Source of the DNA: Roseomonas alba | Lineage (GTDB): Bacteria; Pseudomonadota; Alphaproteobacteria; Acetobacterales; Acetobacteraceae | Length of the DNA stretch: 64,000 nucleotides | Assembly (NCBI RefSeq): GCF_019430885.1 | Contig: NZ_JAHYBZ010000006.1 | Location: forward strand, 62,001 to 126,000 | Direction: 5' to 3' | Shown here: piece by piece, positions 26,440 to 36,038 of the stretch | Position numbering within the stretch: position 1 is the stretch's first letter | Layout of the letters: each line of letters begins with the position of its first letter | Program-made: the position numbers and the translations under genes | Notes under the pieces: generated by a model | What the model was told of the DNA's origin: nothing | The model's database searches: none | Seen by the model: only the letters and a program-made list of their open reading frames with translations

Positions 26440-26958
26440 CCGGAAAGGGGCATCGCTCGTCTCCGGACGGCGAAGCAGTGCTTAGCCCCCCATCAAAGGC
26501 CGCACGGTCTTTGGACACCGACACCTGGTGTTGGGCAGAAGAGGCATTCTCCAACAGCGAAGCATCGCCGCGCCCGGCGGCAGAAATGCGCCACACCGCG
26601 CCCGCCACCCTACCGGGCGGCGGACACCGCTCCCGAGACTTACAAGACGGGCAGTGCCCCTCTCCATCCACCGTCAGGTCGCGCGCATGGGGGCACGCCG
26701 CCTCCGCGGCCTTGGGCGGGATGCGGCGACGAACCCGGCGGGCCCGGATGCCGGAACAGATGCCTCCCGCTGCAGCGGACGGGTCCTGACGGCCGGCCGG
26801 GAAGGTCCGGCACCGACCCGCGCGATGCTGCGGCGCGTGTCGGTTCCCCGCATGCGAAGGCGAAAGACGGACCTGTCCCGGAGAAGGAAGAGTGCGGCGA
26901 ACGCCCCGGGCCGCACACGTCCCCTTTGCCCCGCGGCGCAGCAAGAGGAAAGCGACCC
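26440..26958. repeat. Gene-free stretch with a degenerate copy of the intergenic repeat
   Basis: 519 bases without a convincing gene. At 26494-26514, CAAAGGCCGCACGGTCTTTGG is an imperfect version of the CAAAGGCC...GGCCTTTG hairpin, followed by ACACCGACACCTGG as in the copy at 22944. The rest is GC-rich with short open frames on both strands that lack good start signals. AGAGGAAAG near 26942-26952 is the ribosome-binding site of the next gene. Confidence 0.5.
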
Positions 26959-28197
26959 ATGCTGCCTTCGATCAGCCGCCGTCTCTTCGCCGGCATGGCC
27001 GGTGCCACCATCGCCACGGCCGGCGAGGCCGCGAGCTTCGGCAATCCCGACCGCCCCGCCGAGGGCGCGGTGAATGCGACACCGCAGGCCCTGTCCGACC
27101 CGGGGCCGAGCACGCCGGCGCTGGAACGGCAATTCCCCAACCTCTACGCGCCGCCGGCCACCGATATCGGGGACATGCCGCCCTCCTGGAGTTCCTTCAA
27201 CATCGCGCATCGCCGCATCCAGGATGGCGGCTGGGCGCGGCAGGTGACGCAGGCTGCCTTCCCCATCGCGACCGAGATCTCCGGCGTGAACATGCGCCTT
27301 GCTGCCGGCGGCATCCGGGAACTGCATTGGCATCTCGCCGCCGAATGGGCCTACATGACCAAGGGGCGCTGCCGGGTCACGGTGCTCGATGCCAAGGGCC
27401 AAGCCTATGTGCAGGATGTCGGCGTCGGCGACCTCTGGTACTTCCCGGCGGGCGCGCCGCATTCGCTCCAGGGCCTGGGGCCGGAGGGCTGCGAGTTCCT
27501 GATCGCCTTCGACAATGGCGAGCAGTCCGAATACAACACGCTGCTGCTGAGCGACTGGATCGCGCATACGCCGCCCGAGGTGCTGGCCGCGAATTTCGGT
27601 GTGCCGGCGGAGACCTTCCGCAACATCCCGCTCGATGATCTGTGGATCTTCCAGGGCCGCGAGCCGGGACCGCTTTCCGCCGATCAGGCCGCGGTGCGCT
27701 CGGGCGGCGTGCCGATCGAGCCCTTCACCTTCTCCCTGTCCGGCATGCGGCCGCTGAAGGAGACGCGCAGCGGCGCGCTGCGCATGGCCGACAGCACGAT
27801 CTTCAAGGCATCGAAGACGGTCGCGGCAGCGCTTGAGACCATCAAGCCCGGCGGGCTGCGCACCATGCATTGGCACCCCAATGCGGATGAATGGCAGTAC
27901 TACATCCAGGGCAAGGGCCGCATGACCGTGTTCCGCGCCGGACCCCGCGCGCAAACCTCTGATTTCCAGGCCGGCGATGTCGGCTATGTCACCCGCGGGT
28001 CCGGGCACTACATCCAGAACACGGGCGACACCGACCTGATCCTGCTCGCCGTGTTCCGCACTGCGGAGTACCAGGAGGTCTCGTTGACCGACTGGCTGGC
28101 ACGCACGCCGCCTGCCATGGTCGCACAGACGCTGCGCATCGACCCGGCCTTCCTGCAAAGGCTAGCGCACGGCGATGCTGGGGTGATGCCTGCCTGA
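26959..28197 (+). CDS. oxdC: Oxalate decarboxylase family bicupin, exported
   Basis: 412 residues with a Tat-like N-terminus (SRRLFAGMAGATIATAGEAAS). Two cupin domains each keep a Mn site: His123, His125, Glu129 and His168 in the first (ELHWHLAAEWAYM, GAPHS), and MHWHPNADEWQYY with GSGHYIQN in the second. The active-site lid reads SEYNT (190-194); its Glu is the proton donor that favours decarboxylation of oxalate to formate and CO2 over oxidation. The start follows AGAGGAAAG. The neighbouring pyruvate oxidase-like gene is convergent. Confidence 0.88.
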   Translation: MLPSISRRLFAGMAGATIATAGEAASFGNPDRPAEGAVNATPQALSDPGPSTPALERQFPNLYAPPATDIGDMPPSWSSFNIAHRRIQDGGWARQVTQAAFPIATEISGVNMRLAAGGIRELHWHLAAEWAYMTKGRCRVTVLDAKGQAYVQDVGVGDLWYFPAGAPHSLQGLGPEGCEFLIAFDNGEQSEYNTLLLSDWIAHTPPEVLAANFGVPAETFRNIPLDDLWIFQGREPGPLSADQAAVRSGGVPIEPFTFSLSGMRPLKETRSGALRMADSTIFKASKTVAAALETIKPGGLRTMHWHPNADEWQYYIQGKGRMTVFRAGPRAQTSDFQAGDVGYVTRGSGHYIQNTGDTDLILLAVFRTAEYQEVSLTDWLARTPPAMVAQTLRIDPAFLQRLAHGDAGVMPA

Positions 28198-28238
28198 AGG
28201 CACAATGATGGCCCCGCCGCACCGCGGGGCCGCCCGCC

Positions 28239-29960
28239 TCACCGCGTCAGGTTCACCGTGGCGAGGTCGATCAGCTCCCGCGCCCTTCCGTCCATCACCG
28301 CCTTGATCATGAAAAGGCCGAAGTCACGCACATTGCCGAAGCTCGTCTTGGGCGGCATGACCAGTTCCTGGCGCGCGCTGACGACATCGACCAGGGCCGG
28401 GCCGTCATGGGCGAAGGCCTCGGTCAACGCGGCGCGGAGGTCCTGCGGGCGTTCCACGCGGATGCCGCGGATGCCCATCGCTGTCGCCATGGCCGCGAAA
28501 TCCGGATTCTTCAGCTCGACGCCCGTGTCGAGGAATCCGCCCGCCTTCATCTCCAGTTCCACGAAGCCGAGCGTGCCGTTGTTCAGCACCACCACCTTCA
28601 CCGGCAGCCCGACCTGGGTCAGCGTGATGAAGTCGCCCATCATCATGCTGAAGCCGCCATCGCCGGACATGGAGATGACCTGGCGTCCGGGATGCGACGC
28701 CTGCGCGCCGATCGCCTGCAGCAGCGCATTCGCCATGGAGCCGTGATTGAACGACCCGAGCAGCCGCCGCCGGCCGTTCATGCGCAGGTAGCGCGCTGCC
28801 CAGACCGTCGGCGTGCCGACATCGCAGGTGAAGACCGCATCCTCGGTCGCGAGTTCGCTCACCAGGCGCGAGACATATTGCGGGTGGATGATGTCGCTGT
28901 TCGGCCCGCTCTCCGCCAGCGCATCGAGGTCCTGGCGCGACTTCGCATAATGCGCGACCGCGCGGTCGAGATGCCGGCGATCCGCCTTGTCGTGGATGGC
29001 GGGCAGCACCGCTTCCAGCGTCCCGCGCAGATCGCCGAGCAGGCCGAGCGTCAGCGGATGGCGGTTGCCGAGCGCCTCCGGCCGGTTGTCGATCTGCACG
29101 ACCTGCGCGCCCTCCGGATAGAATTGCCGGTAGGGAAAGCCGGAACCGAGGATGACCAGCGTGTCGCAATCCTTCATCGCGGCATAGCCGGAGGCGAAGC
29201 CGATGAAGCCGGTCATGCCGACATCGTAGGGGTTGTCGTACTCAATATGCTCCTTGCCGCGCAGCGCGTGGACGATCGGCGCCTTCAGCTTCTCGGCAAA
29301 CGCCAGCACCTCGGCATGCGCACCCGCGCAGCCGGCGCCGCAGAGCAGTGTCACGTTGCTCGCCCCGTTCAGCAGGGCGGCCAGTTTCGCGAGTTCATCG
29401 ACCGTTGGCAGCAGGCGCGGTTCTTCCGGCGCCACCCAGGCGGCGGGTTTCGCCTCCAGCGGCTGCAACGCGACATCGCCCGGCATCACCACCACCGCGA
29501 CGCCCTTCTTCGCGATGGCGACTCGCATGGCGCGCTGCAACACCTGCGGCAGCATCTTCGGATGCGACACCAGCTCGACATAGTGGCTGCAATCGCGGAA
29601 CAGGATTTCGGGATGCGTCGCCTGGAAGTAGTCGATGCCGATCTCGCTGCTGGGGATATGCGCGGCCAGTGCCAGCACGGGCGCCCCACTGCGCTGGCAG
29701 TCATAGAGCCCGTTGATCAGATGCAGGTTGCCCGGCCCGCAGCTGCCGGCGCAGACGGCGAGTTCCCCGGTGAGCTGCGCCTCGGCCCCGGCGGCGAAGG
29801 CGGCGGCTTCCTCGTGGCGCATATGGATCCAGTCGATGCTGCCGCGCCGCCGCAGGCTGTCCGTCACGCCGTTCAGGCTGTCGCCGACGACGCCGTAGAT
29901 GCGCTTCACGCCGGCCCGTTCCAGCGTCGCGGCCAGGAAATCGGCAGCGGTCTCGGCCAT
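28239..29960 (-). CDS. poxB: Thiamine-diphosphate enzyme, PoxB-like pyruvate dehydrogenase (quinone)
   Basis: 573 residues, close to E. coli PoxB (572). The N-terminal domain has [16 protein letters not shown] and the catalytic Glu in [15 protein letters not shown]. The ThDP-binding motif is [29 protein letters not shown] (GDG...NN). The C-terminus ([20 protein letters not shown]) matches the PoxB membrane-activation tail. The start follows GAGGAGAGACCC. The likely reaction is pyruvate to acetate and CO2 with electrons to ubiquinone at the membrane. Confidence 0.88.
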   Translation of the reverse strand: MAETAADFLAATLERAGVKRIYGVVGDSLNGVTDSLRRRGSIDWIHMRHEEAAAFAAGAEAQLTGELAVCAGSCGPGNLHLINGLYDCQRSGAPVLALAAHIPSSEIGIDYFQATHPEILFRDCSHYVELVSHPKMLPQVLQRAMRVAIAKKGVAVVVMPGDVALQPLEAKPAAWVAPEEPRLLPTVDELAKLAALLNGASNVTLLCGAGCAGAHAEVLAFAEKLKAPIVHALRGKEHIEYDNPYDVGMTGFIGFASGYAAMKDCDTLVILGSGFPYRQFYPEGAQVVQIDNRPEALGNRHPLTLGLLGDLRGTLEAVLPAIHDKADRRHLDRAVAHYAKSRQDLDALAESGPNSDIIHPQYVSRLVSELATEDAVFTCDVGTPTVWAARYLRMNGRRRLLGSFNHGSMANALLQAIGAQASHPGRQVISMSGDGGFSMMMGDFITLTQVGLPVKVVVLNNGTLGFVELEMKAGGFLDTGVELKNPDFAAMATAMGIRGIRVERPQDLRAALTEAFAHDGPALVDVVSARQELVMPPKTSFGNVRDFGLFMIKAVMDGRARELIDLATVNLTR

Positions 29961-30158
29961 GGGTCTCTCCTCGGTCTGCATCGTCCAGTCTGACACGTGC
30001 CGATGACCGGCGCGTTGCGGCCCGCACGGTCACACCATCGCGACTGCACGGCGGGACTCCTTAGCACGACCGGAATGATTCCCCAGCGCTCCGGGCCGCC
30101 CCTGCCCGGCTTCCGACGCACTGCGGTAGGATGGGATCTCGATCAGGCGGACGGGCCG

Positions 30159-30887
30159 ATGTGCGGGCGATATTTCCAGCAGCGATCCTCGGGCGAGATG
30201 GCGCGGCATTTCGGCGTGACCGGCGCGCTGCCGAACCTGCCGCCCTCCTTCAACCGCGCGCCGACGCAGGAGGGACTGGTGGTCCGGCGGCATCCCGACA
30301 CCGCGGCGCGGCACCTCGACGCGCTGCGCTGGGGGCTGGTGCCGCGCTGGGCGAAGGATGCCACCGGCGCGGCGCGCATGATCAACGCCCGCAGCGAATC
30401 GGTCGCCGAGAAGCCGGCCTTCCGCGATGCCTTCCACAAGCGGCGCGGCATCGCGGTCGCCGACGGCTTCTACGAATGGCAGGTGCTTGGCAAGGGATCG
30501 AAGCAGCCCTTCGCGGTGGCGATGGCCGATGGCGCACCCATGCCGCTCGCCGCGCTGTGGGAGGGCTGGCGCGCCCCGGACGGAACGATCCTGCGCAGCT
30601 ACACCATCCTGACGACGGCGGCGGTGCCGGAACTCGCGCCGCTGCATGAACGTATGCCGGTGATCCTGCCGCCCGAGGCCTGGGACGCCTGGCTGGGCGA
30701 TGTGCCGGCGGATGAGGACGTGCTGCTCGGGCTGCTGAAGCCCTATCCGCGCTCCGGGCTCGCCGTCTGGCCGGTGGGCGCACGGGTCGGGCGGGTGTCG
30801 GAGGACGATGCCGGGCTGCTCGACCGCGACCCGCTGGCCGTGCCGCCGCCAGGGCTGGACGATCCGCCGCCGCGCTTCGAAAGGTGA
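30159..30887 (+). CDS. SRAP-domain abasic-site processing protein (YedK/HMCES)
   Basis: 242 residues. The protein begins MCGRYF, with Cys2 as the residue that crosslinks abasic sites in single-stranded DNA after Met removal. The family blocks SFNRAPTQ, LRWGLVPRWAKD, INARSESVAEKPAFRDAF, the catalytic Glu in GFYEW and the His in PLHERMPVIL are all present. It protects abasic sites during replication and is often SOS-linked. No LexA box was identified upstream. Confidence 0.93.
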   Translation: MCGRYFQQRSSGEMARHFGVTGALPNLPPSFNRAPTQEGLVVRRHPDTAARHLDALRWGLVPRWAKDATGAARMINARSESVAEKPAFRDAFHKRRGIAVADGFYEWQVLGKGSKQPFAVAMADGAPMPLAALWEGWRAPDGTILRSYTILTTAAVPELAPLHERMPVILPPEAWDAWLGDVPADEDVLLGLLKPYPRSGLAVWPVGARVGRVSEDDAGLLDRDPLAVPPPGLDDPPPRFER

Positions 30888-30888
30888 C

Positions 30889-31305
30889 TCAGTCGTCCCG
30901 GTGGATGCGTTCCATGCGCTCGTGGCGCTCCTGCGCCTCGATGCTCATGGTCGCGATGGGGCGGGCTTCGAGGCGGCGCAGGCCGATCGGCTCGCCGCTT
31001 TCCTCGCAATAGCCGTAGGTGCCGGTCTCGATGCGGTCGATCGCCTGGTCGATCTTGCTGATCAGCTTGCGGGCCCGGTCCCGGGTGCGGAGTTCGAGGG
31101 CCCGGTCGGTTTCGACGCTGGCCCGGTCGGTGAGGTCCGGTTCGGCGATGCCGCCTTCGGACAGGGAGGAGAGGGTTTCGCCGGCTTCCCGCAACAGATC
31201 CTGGCGCCACCGCATGAGCTTCTGCCGGAAATACTCCAGCTGAAGCGGATTCATGAATTCCTCGTCGTCAGAGGGTCGGTAGTCGGGCGGCAGCGTCACG
31301 AGCAT
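30889..31305 (-). CDS. dksA: DksA-type RNA polymerase-binding transcription factor
   Basis: 138 residues. It has the coiled-coil with the DLTDRAS tip (DxxDxA motif) and a C-terminal globular region with TYGYCEESGEPIGLRRLEARPIAT (key part YGYCEESGEPIG). Only one of the four zinc cysteines is present, as in many alphaproteobacterial DksA proteins, so zinc is not structural. The start chosen is at MLVTLPPDYRPS, which matches the family length; an upstream in-frame ATG (at 31395) has a poorer site. It sits next to fliX, a common order. It ends 2 bases after the convergent SRAP gene. Confidence 0.9.
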   Translation of the reverse strand: MLVTLPPDYRPSDDEEFMNPLQLEYFRQKLMRWRQDLLREAGETLSSLSEGGIAEPDLTDRASVETDRALELRTRDRARKLISKIDQAIDRIETGTYGYCEESGEPIGLRRLEARPIATMSIEAQERHERMERIHRDD

Positions 31306-31447
31306 CTCAATCCATTCCCCGGCCCAAAGGCGTGTCGGACCAACCGGCACCGGCACCCCCCCCTTTAGCGCGGGCGGAACATAGACGCGGGCCATGGCGA
31401 AAGCCAAGAGGGGAGAAGACGACAAATCCCTGAAACGGCGCGCCTTT

Positions 31448-31867
31448 TCAGTCGTGTGACGGAGCCGGGTCGATACCGTGGCGGGCAAGCTCCACCCGGA
31501 CCCTCAACCGGATGGCTGCGAGGGCCTCGGCCAGGGCCGGTTCGGCGGCGTCCTCGGGGCGCGGCAGGCCCGCAGCGAGGGCCGCGAGTCGCGCCGGGTC
31601 GGCCGCCCCGCCCAACAGGGCCAGTTGCAGGTCGATCAGGCCCTTCAGGGCCGCCTCCCCCCGCCGGCGCGCCCGGGCATTGCGTTCGGCCACCGGGATG
31701 CCCTCCTGCAAGGCGAGCAGGCCGATCGGCTGGGCGGCCGCCATGCCCTGCGCCGTCGTGGCCTCGCCGGCGGTGGCGGAGGACAGGCTGAAGCCGCCGG
31801 CGCCGGCCTGCCGCGCCCGCCCCTTCCCCGTCACCGCCCCGCCCGAGACTCCGCGAACGCCCACCAT
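31448..31867 (-). CDS. fliX: FliX-type flagellar assembly regulator
   Basis: 139 residues. It shows the FliX pattern, with a disordered N-terminus of about 50 residues followed by GLLALQEGIPVAERNARARRRGEAALKGLIDLQLALLGG (core RGEAALKGLIDLQLALLGG). The start follows GGAAGGGAAGG. In Caulobacter FliX couples flagellar basal-body assembly to FlbD activity. It is divergent from flgI, with 180 bases between that should hold both promoters. Assignment is by motif, length and synteny. Confidence 0.8.
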   Translation of the reverse strand: MVGVRGVSGGAVTGKGRARQAGAGGFSLSSATAGEATTAQGMAAAQPIGLLALQEGIPVAERNARARRRGEAALKGLIDLQLALLGGAADPARLAALAAGLPRPEDAAEPALAEALAAIRLRVRVELARHGIDPAPSHD

Positions 31868-32047
31868 GGCCCTTCCCTTCCGCCTGCCGGCAAGACCCGG
31901 CCCAGTCCCGGCAAACCCTGCCGGCCCATCCCCGTCCCCAGGCTGGCACGGGCCTTGCCCTCTCCCTGCCAGACCCGCCGCACCCCGGCGGGACACCGGA
32001 CCGGACAGGCGCGCCGCACCCACCACGCGACGCGCGGGAGAGGCATC

Positions 32048-33169
32048 TTGGCTCGTAATACTTACGCAAGACCGAAGGCCCTTCTCGCCGGGCTGCTGCT
32101 CGCCCTGGCGCTGGTCCTGCCGGCCGCCGCCCAGGTCCGCATCAAGGACATCGCGGATGTCGAGGGCGTCCGCGACAACCAGCTCGTCGGCTACGGCCTG
32201 GTGGTGGGGCTGAACGGCACGGGGGACCGGCTCCGCGCCTCGGTGTTCACCCGGCAATCGCTGGTCGGCATGCTCGAACGACTCGGCGTCAACACGCGGG
32301 ACCAGGAACGCCAGCTCGACACCCGCAACGTCGCGGCGGTGATGGTCACGGCCAATCTGCCGCCTTTCGCCCGGCCGGGCAGCCGGATCGACGTCGCGGT
32401 CTCGGCCCTGGGCGACGCCACCAACCTCACCGGCGGGACCCTGCTGGTGACCCCCCTGCTCGGCGCGGACGGGGAGGTCTATGCGGTCGCGCAGGGTGCC
32501 ATCGCGACCGGAGCGGTCAGCGTGCGCGGCGCCGGCGCCTCGGTGACGCGCGGCGTGCCGACCGCCGGGCGCATCGCCAATGGCGCCATCGTTGAACGGG
32601 AAGTGCCCTTCGCCCTCGCCTCCCGCGACCGGGTGCGGCTGTCCCTGCGCAATCCGGACCTGACGACCGCGCGGCGGATCGCGGCGGCCATCAACGGCGC
32701 GATGCGGGGCGAAGTCGCGGCGGCGACCGATTCGCGCACCGTCGCCGTGGCCCTGAACGGCCGCAGCCCGGTCGAGTTCCTCAGCCGCATCGAACAGCTC
32801 CGCGTCGAGCCCGACCAGGTCGCCCGCGTCGTCATCGACGAGGCCTCCGGCACCATCGTCATGGGGGCGAATGTGCGCGTGTCCACCGTCGCCATCGCCC
32901 AGGGCAATCTGACCATCCGCGTGACCGAGACGCCGCAGGTCAGCCAGCCCAACGAGCTCTCCGGCGGGCAAACCGTGGTGGTGCCGCGCACCTCGATCGA
33001 GGTGGACGACCAGGGGAACCGCCGCATGGGCGTGCTGCCCCGGGCCGTGACGCTCCAGGACCTGGTGCGCGGGCTGAACAGCCTCGGCGTCGGGCCGCGC
33101 GACCTGATCACCATCCTCCAGGCGATCAAGGCGGCCGGCGCGCTCCAGGCCGAGCTGGAGGTGCGCTGA
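32048..33169 (+). CDS. flgI: Flagellar P-ring protein FlgI
   Basis: 373 residues, Sec signal peptide (KALLAGLLLALALVLPAAA). The conserved FlgI blocks VRIKDIADVEGVRDNQLVGYGLVVGLNGTGD, VMVTANLPPFARPG and IVMGANVRVSTVAIAQGNL are present (core QLVGYGLVVGLNGTGD). I place the start at TTG 32048, because GGGAGAGG lies 5 bases upstream and no in-frame ATG precedes the signal peptide; this is unusual. It makes the periplasmic ring around the flagellar rod. The next gene overlaps by 1 base. Confidence 0.9.
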   Translation: MARNTYARPKALLAGLLLALALVLPAAAQVRIKDIADVEGVRDNQLVGYGLVVGLNGTGDRLRASVFTRQSLVGMLERLGVNTRDQERQLDTRNVAAVMVTANLPPFARPGSRIDVAVSALGDATNLTGGTLLVTPLLGADGEVYAVAQGAIATGAVSVRGAGASVTRGVPTAGRIANGAIVEREVPFALASRDRVRLSLRNPDLTTARRIAAAINGAMRGEVAAATDSRTVAVALNGRSPVEFLSRIEQLRVEPDQVARVVIDEASGTIVMGANVRVSTVAIAQGNLTIRVTETPQVSQPNELSGGQTVVVPRTSIEVDDQGNRRMGVLPRAVTLQDLVRGLNSLGVGPRDLITILQAIKAAGALQAELEVR

Positions 33170-33504
33170 TGGATGCCCCCGCCCTGCCCCCGGTCCAGCC
33201 CCGCGGCCTGGCGGCCCCGAACGCCCGCGGCAGCGAGGCCGCCCAGCGCCGCGCCGCCCAGGATTTCGAGGCCCAAGCACTCGGCCTGCTGCTCCAGCCG
33301 ATCTTCGCCACGGTCGATGCCAACCGCAGCAGCTTCGGCGGCGGCGCGGCCGAGGCGCAGTGGCAGCCCATGCTGGTCGATGCCTATGCCACCGCCGCGG
33401 TGCGGTCGGGCCATGGCATCGGCCTCGCCGATGCGGTGCTGCGCGAACTCCAGCGCCTGCGCGGCGCCGAGACACCCCCCAACACGGGAGAGACCACACC
33501 ATGA
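33169..33504 (+). CDS. flgJ: Rod-binding protein, FlgJ N-terminal type
   Basis: 111 residues, corresponding to the rod-binding domain of FlgJ only; the muramidase domain found in enteric FlgJ is absent, as usual in alphaproteobacteria. The block AAQDFEAQALGLLLQPIF and GGAAEAQWQPMLVDAYATA fit the family. The ATG overlaps the flgI stop, and the stop overlaps the next start (ATGA). It helps rod assembly in the periplasm. Confidence 0.82.
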   Translation: MDAPALPPVQPRGLAAPNARGSEAAQRRAAQDFEAQALGLLLQPIFATVDANRSSFGGGAAEAQWQPMLVDAYATAAVRSGHGIGLADAVLRELQRLRGAETPPNTGETTP

Positions 33505-33899
33505 TGGACAGCCTGATCCTGGCCGGGCAGCGCCTGGCCGAGGCGCTGCGCGCCGAGAACGAGGCGCTCGCGAAGCTCGACCTGCCCCGCGCGGCGACGC
33601 TCGCGAGCAGCAAGATCGCCGCCTCCGACGCCTTCGCCGCAGCCTATGCAGCCCAGGCCAAGCACGGGGTCGCCCCGGAAGGCCCGGTCCGCCAGGCGAC
33701 CGAGATCCTGACCCGGCGGCTCGAGGAACTCGGGCGGGAGAACCGGCGGCTGCTGGAGCGTGCGGTCTCGTTACAGTCCCGCGTCATCGAGACCATCGCC
33801 AGCGCCGCCCTGCCCCGCACCGCACCCCAGGGCTATGCGCCGGCCGGAGTGCGCAATGCCGCGCCGCCACCAGCCTTCGCGCTGTCGGCGCGGGTGTGA
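33501..33899 (+). CDS. FlgN-like flagellar chaperone or helical flagellar protein
   Basis: 132 residues. The first 100 are predicted coiled helix (AEALRAENEALAKLDLPRAATLASSKIAASD, core ENEALAKLDLPRAA), as in FlgN-type export chaperones, which hold FlgK/FlgL. The C-terminus is Pro/Ala-rich and low complexity. It overlaps flgJ as ATGA and ends the operon. The FlgN assignment rests on composition and position, not on a decisive motif. Confidence 0.6.
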   Translation: MMDSLILAGQRLAEALRAENEALAKLDLPRAATLASSKIAASDAFAAAYAAQAKHGVAPEGPVRQATEILTRRLEELGRENRRLLERAVSLQSRVIETIASAALPRTAPQGYAPAGVRNAAPPPAFALSARV

Positions 33900-33930
33900 T
33901 ACCGGCGGCTCCCTTTTCTGGCCTGAGGAA

Positions 33931-34156
33931 CCGGGAGGGGCTTTGTCCCTCCCGGACCCACCCCAGCAAAGGCCGCAAGGCCTTTGCAAACCTCAACCCG
34001 CTCCTTGCGCCGCTGCCGGAACAGTGCCGAGATCAGCATTTGCGCACGAAAGGCGTTCGGAGGGTGCGGCGTGACGTTGCGCCCCGCGCCAACAGACTGC
34101 GGTCCAGGGGCTCCAAGCCCCTGGCGGGGTGGTTTGGAGGGACGGCGCCCCTCCAA
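33931..34156. repeat. Intergenic hairpin-pair repeats, third cluster
   Basis: A 300-base gap (33900-34199) without a gene. It holds CCGGGAGGG/CCCTCCCGG (33931-33955), GCAAAGGCC-GCAA-GGCCTTTGC (33966-33987), CCAGGGGC/GCCCCTGG (34104-34124) and TTGGAGGG/CCCTCCAA (34134-34156). Order and internal sequences match the elements at 22887-23150, again as two opposing halves. Confidence 0.85.
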
Positions 34157-34199
34157 CGTCTGACCCACCGATCGTGAATGAGGGCAACAGGTGTGACCG

Positions 34200-35429
34200 T
34201 CAGGCCCCGCGCATCATCGCGAACAGCCGGTCGAGCGGATCAAGCGCCGAAACGCGCAGGATCTCCCTCGCAAAGACCTCCCTGTTATGCGCGGAAGCCA
34301 CGCGCAGCCGCTCCATCTCGCGCGGCGTGAAACCGGCTGGGCGGGCAAGGAAGCGCGCCACCGACGCCTGCGCCGCGGCGAAGCGGCGCGCCGGGTTGGG
34401 TTCCGCATCGTAGCCATGGTCGATCAGGTCGCGCAGCAGGTCGAAGCCCAGCGCCTCCAGCCCCGCCACGGTCTGCGGATTGCCGAAGACGATGAAGGGC
34501 AGGCCACAGGCGATCGCCTTCAGCGTCTTTTCGGTCCAGCGCAGGAGGCCACCGCCGCTCATCTCCGTCTCGGTGACGATGAACAGTTCGGCGGCGGCGA
34601 GCTCGGGCACGGGCAGGCTCATCACCCGTTCCTGCGGATGGCCGAAGCCGTCCGTGTCGCCCCCCAGGTGCAGCCCGCTGCCGAGTAGCGCGGCGACGCG
34701 GCCGGTGCTGCCGGCCTCAAGCCGCTCGGCGTCCGCGAGGAAGCGCGCGCGGGCGGCGGCGTCCATCGCCTCGCGCTGCGTGGACAGGGAGAGATGGCCG
34801 GGCTCCGGCCGGGCCATCAGCCAGTCGGCGATCAGGGCGCGATGCGGCCGCAGCACGTAGTTGAGGCAGATCCAGCGATGCCGCCGCGGTGCCTCGGTCA
34901 AGGCGAAGCCCCAGCCCCAGGGCGGGCGCAGTCGTCCGAACAGCCGGTCCCACAGAAGAAATCCGTATGAATCCGTCGTGACGATATGCATCGGCGCCAA
35001 GCCGCGTTCGACGCAGAAGGCGGCATAGCGCGGGCCGAGCGCGCGGTTCTGCTGCAGCCAGGCCGCGCGGTGCGGCGGGATGCCCGCACGGTCGAGGGCG
35101 CCATGCAGGGCGGCGACATGGGTCGCGACGAGAGGGCGCCCTTCGCTGGCCCCATCGAAGGCCACGATCCCGGCGCCGGCGCGGAGCCGTTCCAGCACCG
35201 CCGCCGGCAGGTCGAGCAGACGGGACGCTGCCTCCTCAGGCCGGTTCAGCAGGCCGAGCGGCGCCCCCGGCGTGACGATCAGCGTCGCGTGGTTCGCCGC
35301 CGGCCCGCGAGGCGGCCGCAAGGCACGGAAGAAGGGGCCGGGACCGAGTCCCTCCGGCGCCACCAGCCCGATGCGCGCCAGGGCGTCCAGCCGCCGGGTC
35401 AGCTCGGCCAGGGAATCCGGGGCATTCAT
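34200..35429 (-). CDS. Putative glycosyltransferase-like protein
   Basis: 409 residues, soluble. The region LFIVTETEMSGGGLLRWTEKTLKAIACGLPFIVFG (core RWTEKTLKAIACGLPFIVFG, about 275-305) followed by GLEALGFDLL resembles the acceptor/donor end of several bacterial glycan-synthesis proteins. No DXD motif is obvious. It lies beside the flgI-flgJ-flgN operon but on the opposite strand, beyond a repeat cluster. Alternative starts a few codons upstream cannot be excluded. Flagellin or surface glycan modification is inference only. Confidence 0.45.
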   Translation of the reverse strand: MNAPDSLAELTRRLDALARIGLVAPEGLGPGPFFRALRPPRGPAANHATLIVTPGAPLGLLNRPEEAASRLLDLPAAVLERLRAGAGIVAFDGASEGRPLVATHVAALHGALDRAGIPPHRAAWLQQNRALGPRYAAFCVERGLAPMHIVTTDSYGFLLWDRLFGRLRPPWGWGFALTEAPRRHRWICLNYVLRPHRALIADWLMARPEPGHLSLSTQREAMDAAARARFLADAERLEAGSTGRVAALLGSGLHLGGDTDGFGHPQERVMSLPVPELAAAELFIVTETEMSGGGLLRWTEKTLKAIACGLPFIVFGNPQTVAGLEALGFDLLRDLIDHGYDAEPNPARRFAAAQASVARFLARPAGFTPREMERLRVASAHNREVFAREILRVSALDPLDRLFAMMRGA

Positions 35430-35510
35430 GCAATGCTGCATGGCCGCCGCGCGTCGCGGCGTCCAGACCGCACCTTGCCGGTCCCGGCGCCCCGGCGCAG
35501 TTTGCCGGCC

Positions 35511-36038
35511 GTGACCGCCTTCCTCCGCCGCCATGCCAGCCTGTTGGTGATCGCCGCCATCTCAGTCGCCGCCGGGGTCGCCCTGTGGCGCCGCGACGGT
35601 GGCGATGCGGTGGGCCGCGCGCTGTATCATGCCTGGGAACTCTTCCTGTTCATCATGCCCTCGCTGCTCGCCGGCCTGCTGCTGGCCGCAGCGCTGCGGC
35701 AGCTCATGTCGCCGGGCGCGCTCGGCCGCTGGATGGGCGCCGACAGCGGCTGGATGGGGCTTCTGGTCGCGACCATCGCCGGGTCGCTGACGCCGGGCGG
35801 GCCGATGGCCGCCTTTCCCCTGGTACTGGTGCTGGCCGGCGCGGGGGCGGATCGCGGGGCACTCGTCGCCTACATCATGTCCTGGACGCTGAACGGCTTC
35901 CAGCGCGTGCTGGTCTATGAGCTGCCGCTGCTGGGGCCGAACTTCGCCATCATGCGCGTGCTGATCACCCTGCCGATGCCGCTGCTGGCCGGCTGGGTGG
36001 CGCGCCGCCTGCCGATCGCCTGGGAGCCGCCGAAGTGA
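35511..36038 (+). CDS. Permease half-protein, ArsP/DUF318-like (N-terminal half)
   Basis: 175 residues, GTG start; about four to five membrane helices. The signature SLTPGGPMAAFPLVLVLAGAGADRGALVAYIMSW (core GGPMAAFPLVLVLA) is the first inverted-repeat copy of the ArsP/YraQ permease family, followed by GFQRVLVYELPLLG. The gene overlaps the second half as GTGA. The family moves organoarsenicals or other anions; the substrate here is unknown. Confidence 0.75.
   Translation: MTAFLRRHASLLVIAAISVAAGVALWRRDGGDAVGRALYHAWELFLFIMPSLLAGLLLAAALRQLMSPGALGRWMGADSGWMGLLVATIAGSLTPGGPMAAFPLVLVLAGAGADRGALVAYIMSWTLNGFQRVLVYELPLLGPNFAIMRVLITLPMPLLAGWVARRLPIAWEPPK

Noticed and set aside
26384..26944. 186-residue minus-strand ORF in the gene-free gap
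   Set aside because: It overlaps the end of a well-supported gene and the intergenic repeat, has no ribosome site, and its codon use looks like a GC-rich shadow.
30889..31488. Longer DksA starting at 31488 or 31395
   Set aside because: The family begins near MLVTLPPDYRPS; the longer N-termini are not conserved in form and have poor start sites.
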